From Symbiodinium natans (lineage: Eukaryota; Sar; Dinophyceae; Suessiales; Symbiodiniaceae): a stretch of 64,000 nucleotides of DNA. Below the pieces are notes generated by a model that did not search any database, was not told the origin of the DNA, and was given only the letters and a program-made list of their open reading frames with translations. A program made the position numbers and the translations under genes. The DNA lies in assembly GCA_905221605.1 (NCBI GenBank), contig CAJNDS010000691.1, positions 801,197-865,196 of the forward strand, read 5' to 3'. This document shows positions 60,296-64,000 of this stretch, in pieces (position 1 is the first letter of the stretch; every line of letters begins with the position of its first letter).

Positions 60296-61036
60296 TCAGT
60301 TACGTCCCGTGCCACTGCTTCTCAAGAAAGCATCATGCAGCAGCGTCTGCTTGCTAGCGGCCGAGCACGCCGCCTTTGGACTGGCCTTTGCTGAGGCGGT
60401 GGTGGCAGGCTTGGTTCTGCCTTGAATCTCCTGCAAGCGAGCCTGGCTCTCAGCAATGGCTGCTTCCAAGGCGGCAGCCTCCTCAAGATGCCCGGCTACT
60501 GGCTCCGGAACGTCTTCCTGCTCATGCGCCCAATTTTCATGCGTGACTTTTTCCACCAAGAGTTTCATCTGGTCGGAGTGCTGCTTCTGTTGCTGTGTGA
60601 GCATATCCATCATTTTGAGCATGAGTGCATCCTTGTCGCCACTACTGGCTGCACCTGTCCCTTGCGGATGGGTAGCTTCGACAGTAACAGCTGGCGGTTG
60701 CTCCACTGGAGCCTGCTTCCCGGTGATAGCCTGCAAGATGGAGGAGGCAAGGCTCCCTCCGGCTTTCGCAGGCAAGGTAGCAGGTTGCGGCGCCGCTGCA
60801 GGCGATGAACCGCCGGTCTGGAGGGCACGGTCAAGCACTCCCTGGATGCCTTGGCTCATCACTTGCTGCAGGGCCCCTTGGACCGCATTTTGGAAGGTCC
60901 ATCCGACTGTAGCGCCAAGGTCATGGCCGTGCTGGTACGAGTAAGGGCCTGCTCTGTGGTAGCCTTTGCCTTTGTACCAGCTGCCCTTGCCTTTGCCTTT
61001 ACCGCCCATGGCAGCGCAGGCAAAAAAGACAGTCAA
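60296..61036 (-). CDS. MGGKGKGKG-type protein, likely retroelement accessory ORF
   Basis: 246 codons on the minus strand. The first in-frame ATG is at 61036, but the ATG at about 61009 gives MGGKGKGKGSWYKGKGYHRA, a Gly/Lys/Tyr-rich start seen in many dinoflagellate retroelement-type proteins (recollection, not a search). Next come a Gln/Val helix (WTFQNAVQGALQQVMSQGIQ), an Ala/Pro-rich linker, a KMMDMLTQQQKQHSDQMKLL coiled coil, and an Ala/Glu helix (EEAAALEAAIAESQARLQEI) before a basic tail. It fits a nucleic-acid-binding, self-associating protein of gag or ORF1 kind. It ends in TGA at 60296-60298. It lies downstream of the reverse transcriptase frame on the same strand and in the same register. 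Confidence 0.6.
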   Translation of the reverse strand: MTVFFACAAMGGKGKGKGSWYKGKGYHRAGPYSYQHGHDLGATVGWTFQNAVQGALQQVMSQGIQGVLDRALQTGGSSPAAAPQPATLPAKAGGSLASSILQAITGKQAPVEQPPAVTVEATHPQGTGAASSGDKDALMLKMMDMLTQQQKQHSDQMKLLVEKVTHENWAHEQEDVPEPVAGHLEEAAALEAAIAESQARLQEIQGRTKPATTASAKASPKAACSAASKQTLLHDAFLRSSGTGRN

Positions 61037-61110
61037 ACTGGCCAGTTAGAGCACCGCAGCTTGCAGGCGGAGCACTCAGCAAGCGCAGCACGGGGAGCTC
61101 AACTCAGCGC

Positions 61111-61131
61111 CAGAAACCCTAAAACCGAAAC
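61111..61131. repeat. TTTAGGG-like remnant between the RT and MGGKGKGKG frames
   Basis: AGAAACCCTAAAACCGAAACC: a short degenerate CCCTAAA stretch, the only such sequence in the right-hand 4.5 kb. Confidence 0.6.
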
Positions 61132-61162
61132 CACACAGGTACACGAACAAAAACCCCGGCAT

Positions 61163-64000
61163 TCAAGACTCCCAGTACGACGCAACCCTGTCAGGGAGAT
61201 TGCTTTGCATAGCCCAAGCATGGAGCTGATTTCTGGCACACTTGCTTGCTGCTGGGAAATGACGGGCATGTGTCCACAACCTTTCAATGATCTGCCTAGG
61301 ATATCCTGAGAGGATCCAAAGCTGAAGCTCGGCGGAAACAGCTTTTCGCAACTCATTTTGGGGCAACTGCAGCGTCCTAAGTCGCACAAGTTTTGAAGCG
61401 ACGAGCCCACGGGCTTCACACAAATCAAAACTGCAAAATCCTCTCCAGGGCTTAAGTCTGAATTTGGCGGGAGCGTGTTTACCTGCCTGATCTCGCCAGT
61501 CGGCCTCTGCGAGGTCAGCTCTTATGCGGATGTCATTATTTTCAGGCACTATCCAAATATCAAGGAAAGGGACACCCAGCTTACTACTTGGCGCAGCTTC
61601 AAACTTGATCGGGGGAGTGTAAATGGTATCAACGAGGTCTAGGAGGCAGTCGTCACAAAGCACTTTTGACGCGGTGGCAACATCGTCAACGTAGCGGACA
61701 AAAGCAGCGACTTCGTGAAACTCCCAGGTTTCATCCGGCAGAAAACCAAGCTGAACCTGTGCAAGTTTGTTTTTGACCCATTTAAACTCGTCAAAAGCTA
61801 AAACCAGGGAGGCAATAGCTTTACTACAGTGGCCTCCTATAGGCACACCCCGGACCTGTTTAAACAGAAACCTTCCTAAACGGACAGTAGGTTGCGACAG
61901 GGCCAGCGTCAGCACAGTGAGAATATCGGCCCAGCGCCAGATCTTGGCACGCTGGTTGAAATGTCCAGCGCACTTTGACAGCCAAGTGTGCAACCTTTTT
62001 GTCCTAGTCACGGCTATCCCAGCAGCGTCATTATTTTCCTGGAGAAGCTTTTGGAACTCCTGCGCTGCTAGAAGAACCCTGTCAACAGGCAGTTCTTCAT
62101 ACATTTGTGCAGCATCTAGCACTTGGACACAGATCTGTGCTTTGCTTTTGCTGCAACGGGCACACACGCACGGCTCAGAACTGCTGCGCAGTCTTGCCAC
62201 TGCACGTCTCAAGTCAGGGATGGCAGTGTGCAAGTTTGCAGTTTCAAAGCCTGCGCCTAATGCGGCGATCATGCCGCTGATAGCTCGGGAAGCTCCTCGA
62301 TATAGCGATTTGGCTGGGTGAGTGGACCAGGCAATGATTCGTCGGAAGCAGCTGTGTCCAGCCTTCCTGCAGGTCTGTCCCACTCCGGACTGGAAGCACT
62401 TTTGCTTAAGCGTGGTATATGCATACGGAAGGCTGTAGTGGGCCCATTTAGACTTTTTTGCGAAATGGCGCAAGTGTTGTGGGAGACACTGCTCGTGCAA
62501 GCAACGGTACTCTTCAACAATGCCTTGAACGCATGCGTTGACCGGAAGCCAGTGGTCGTTGTCTTGGCGAAACATGAAAACGCACCATTGCTGATACAAC
62601 CGTTTAGGGAGAACCCAGGCTGCATTACGGTCTTTATCCTCTTGCACATGTACGTGTGTAGCGTTGTGTAAGGGAAAACATGTGTCATATTGCACCTCCA
62701 GTTGCTCACGTTCGGGATGCACTAAGGTGGCAAAGAACCCTTGGATATGGCGGCTCATATCCCAAGTAAGCTTCACCCCTACCTTTTTCACGATATGACT
62801 AAGAACCTTTAAAGCATCTGCTCTGTCCTGTGACGGCTTGGAACCTAGCGGAACACCCCAATGCAGCTTTACCCTGCGCATGTCTCGACAATCCTCCGGC
62901 GAAGGCCTAAGCACTTGAAGTGGACAGCTGAGTAGCTGCTCATCACGGATGTCCTTTGCTACGCTTTTGTACCGCCAACAGTCCGAGCGCTTGGCAGTTT
63001 TCCCACGGACAGGCGAGTAACTGAACAGTATCCACTTTTGGGAAAGGCTAAGCCGGGCACTGTGGAGGACACTAGCAATGGACTTATGGAACACGGAGGT
63101 AGGCACTTTAGGGGGCCAGGGAACATATGTGCGTCGGCATGTGCGCTCCCCAAACTGCCGAAGTTTGTAGTCTAGTCGTTTCCGGCACCGAGTGGCAGCG
63201 GTTGTGCTGGGTAACTTGCGCAACGCAAGGCCAATCACAATGGCCATTTCGCCAGCGTGACGAACACGGGACTGAAACCGGCAGCAAAGGCTGTCCCAGC
63301 ACACGTACTGAGCATCAGCGACATATCTGACAAGAAGAGTCTGAAACTTATCGTTGCCGATATCTACAGGCCCAAAACCCCCGCCTTCAAGCAAGAGGCT
63401 CCTGCATGCTAGGGTATAGGCATCTTTGTAGGGAAGCTTGAGTAAGGACCTACTAAGGCAAAACGGAAGGGGAGAAGGGGCTAGCCTACGCCTAGCAACC
63501 CTACTTAAATGGTCTTGCTGGGCTTGGACGCAGTCCGCATTGCGCACCGCGCACTTGCGACGCCTAGGTCGGCATCGTGTCTTGGCACGGCACGCTGTGT
63601 TTCGCGGTCCGATTGCCGACGTGTTTGCTTTCGGTTGCCAGCAGCTTATGCTGGCAGTTTCAAGCGTACGGATGTAGCTTTCTTCCCCGGTGGCAAGAAT
63701 CCAGAACATCGTGTCAGCAGCATGCACAGTCTTAAACAGGCGGACTTTGTGGTTCAACACAGGTTCTTTCTGCAACAAGGCCTTGCGATGTTCTTGCAAA
63801 TGCTGATAACAGCGCGTCATAGGGCTTGCGGCATGGCTCTTAGCTCTCTTTAAGTTGTACTTAGTGGAACCTAGGTAGTCGAAAAACCCATTGCTCATCA
63901 TGTACAGCACTGCATGTCCGGGCGCCGAGCTGAGCAAGCCGAAGACTTGCCAACAAATGAACAAACTCACGTCCTCAAACATGTTGACGTCCCAGCAACC
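61163..64000 (-). mobile_element. Penelope-like retroelement ORF: N-terminal GIY-YIG endonuclease plus reverse transcriptase
   Basis: The minus-strand frame has 939 codons from an ATG at 63982 and stays open to the right edge (GCWDVN precedes it), so the true start may lie outside. Residues 24-121 carry a GIY-YIG-like nuclease: LYMM at 26-29, DYLGST at 35-40, Arg57, Glu108 and Asn120. A Cys/Arg-rich segment follows (131-151). Reverse transcriptase motifs are Asp623 in LDAAQMYEE, GVPIGGHCS at 712-720, YVDD at 764-767 and GVPFLDIWI at 803-811. The order nuclease-then-RT matches the Naiad/Chlamys type of Penelope-like elements, in which GIY-YIG precedes RT; in classical Penelope elements it follows. 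There are no frameshifts, so this copy could be intact or recent. It stops at TGA 61163-61165. The nuclease assignment rests on spaced motifs; the RT core is unambiguous. Confidence 0.88.

Noticed and set aside
59847-60944. Plus-strand frames antisense to the MGGKGKGKG protein (up to 192 codons).
   Set aside because: The minus-strand product has structured features (basic start, coiled coil, linker); the antisense frames are its shadows.
61767-63853. Plus-strand frames within the reverse transcriptase region.
   Set aside because: They lie opposite a 939-codon frame with conserved catalytic motifs.
1-64000. Interpretation as a chromosome end (true telomere/subtelomere).
   Set aside because: Arrays occur in both orientations, are short (about 30-270 bp) and alternate with unique DNA over the whole length; no terminal array is seen.
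1-64000. Higher-plant origin because of TTTAGGG telomere units.
   Set aside because: The CCCH finger form, the MGGKGKGKG protein start, the Penelope-like element and the alveolate-type cox1 fragment fit a dinoflagellate better. TTTAGGG is not restricted to plants.
1-64000. tRNA or rRNA genes.
   Set aside because: No cloverleaf-like or rRNA-like segment was noticed while reading; a covariance-model scan was not possible here.

Overview
The window is nuclear DNA of a eukaryote, most probably a dinoflagellate alga of the Symbiodiniaceae/Suessiales kind. This rests on four things. A CCCH zinc finger of a form very common in dinoflagellates is split across two exons (8061-9169). An open frame begins with the Gly/Lys-rich start MGGKGKGKG (near 61009, minus strand). 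A diverged, AT-rich alveolate-type mitochondrial cox1 fragment is present (44385-44925). The telomere-type unit is TTTAGGG. There are no bacterial-type operons. No species can be named from the sequence alone.

From 1 to about 59.4 kb the DNA is a mosaic. Short unique islands, mostly 30-150 bases and GC-rich, alternate with TTTAGGG/CCCTAAA telomere-like arrays and their variants (TTCAGGG, CTTAGGG, TCTAGGG, TGTTAGGG, TTTGGGG). Many islands read as exons on the plus strand. They usually follow a 3' splice-like AG, often just after CCCTAAA repeats, and many end exactly where TTTAGGG repeats begin, so that the repeat itself supplies a GT donor (GTTTAG). In several places neighbouring islands join in one frame through GT-AG introns made largely of these repeats. 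The best models are gene A (4377-5688, acidic with a WW-like end), the CCCH gene (8061-9169), gene C (14051-15276, seven exons), gene D (29459-30244, two ordinary short introns), a short PG-rich pair (33116-33291) and gene B (57063-57818, four exons). The other islands are listed as single candidate exons. Their strand and frame are less certain, because this GC-rich DNA is often open in several frames.

The introns and spacers also carry at least six families of short inverted-repeat elements (MITE- or introner-like). One copy (32320-32557) fits exactly as a GT-AG intron and is itself interrupted by a TTTAGGG array. Other contents are long poly-G tracts, repeated T-run/G-run tracts, a CA-rich hexamer satellite (about 40.7-41.2 kb), several minisatellites and the cox1 insertion.

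The right end (59.4-64 kb) is different: almost free of telomere-like repeats, with long open frames on the minus strand. The main one (61163 to the right edge) is a reverse transcriptase with a YVDD core and an N-terminal GIY-YIG-type endonuclease, the permuted layout known for the Naiad/Chlamys branch of Penelope-like elements. It is followed in the same frame by the MGGKGKGKG reading frame and, past a UGA, by a third hydrophobic frame. A small TTTAGGG-like remnant lies between the first two.

The most notable pattern is a set of genes whose introns appear to be built from, and bounded by, telomere-repeat sequence, next to a retroelement of a class with known links to telomeres.
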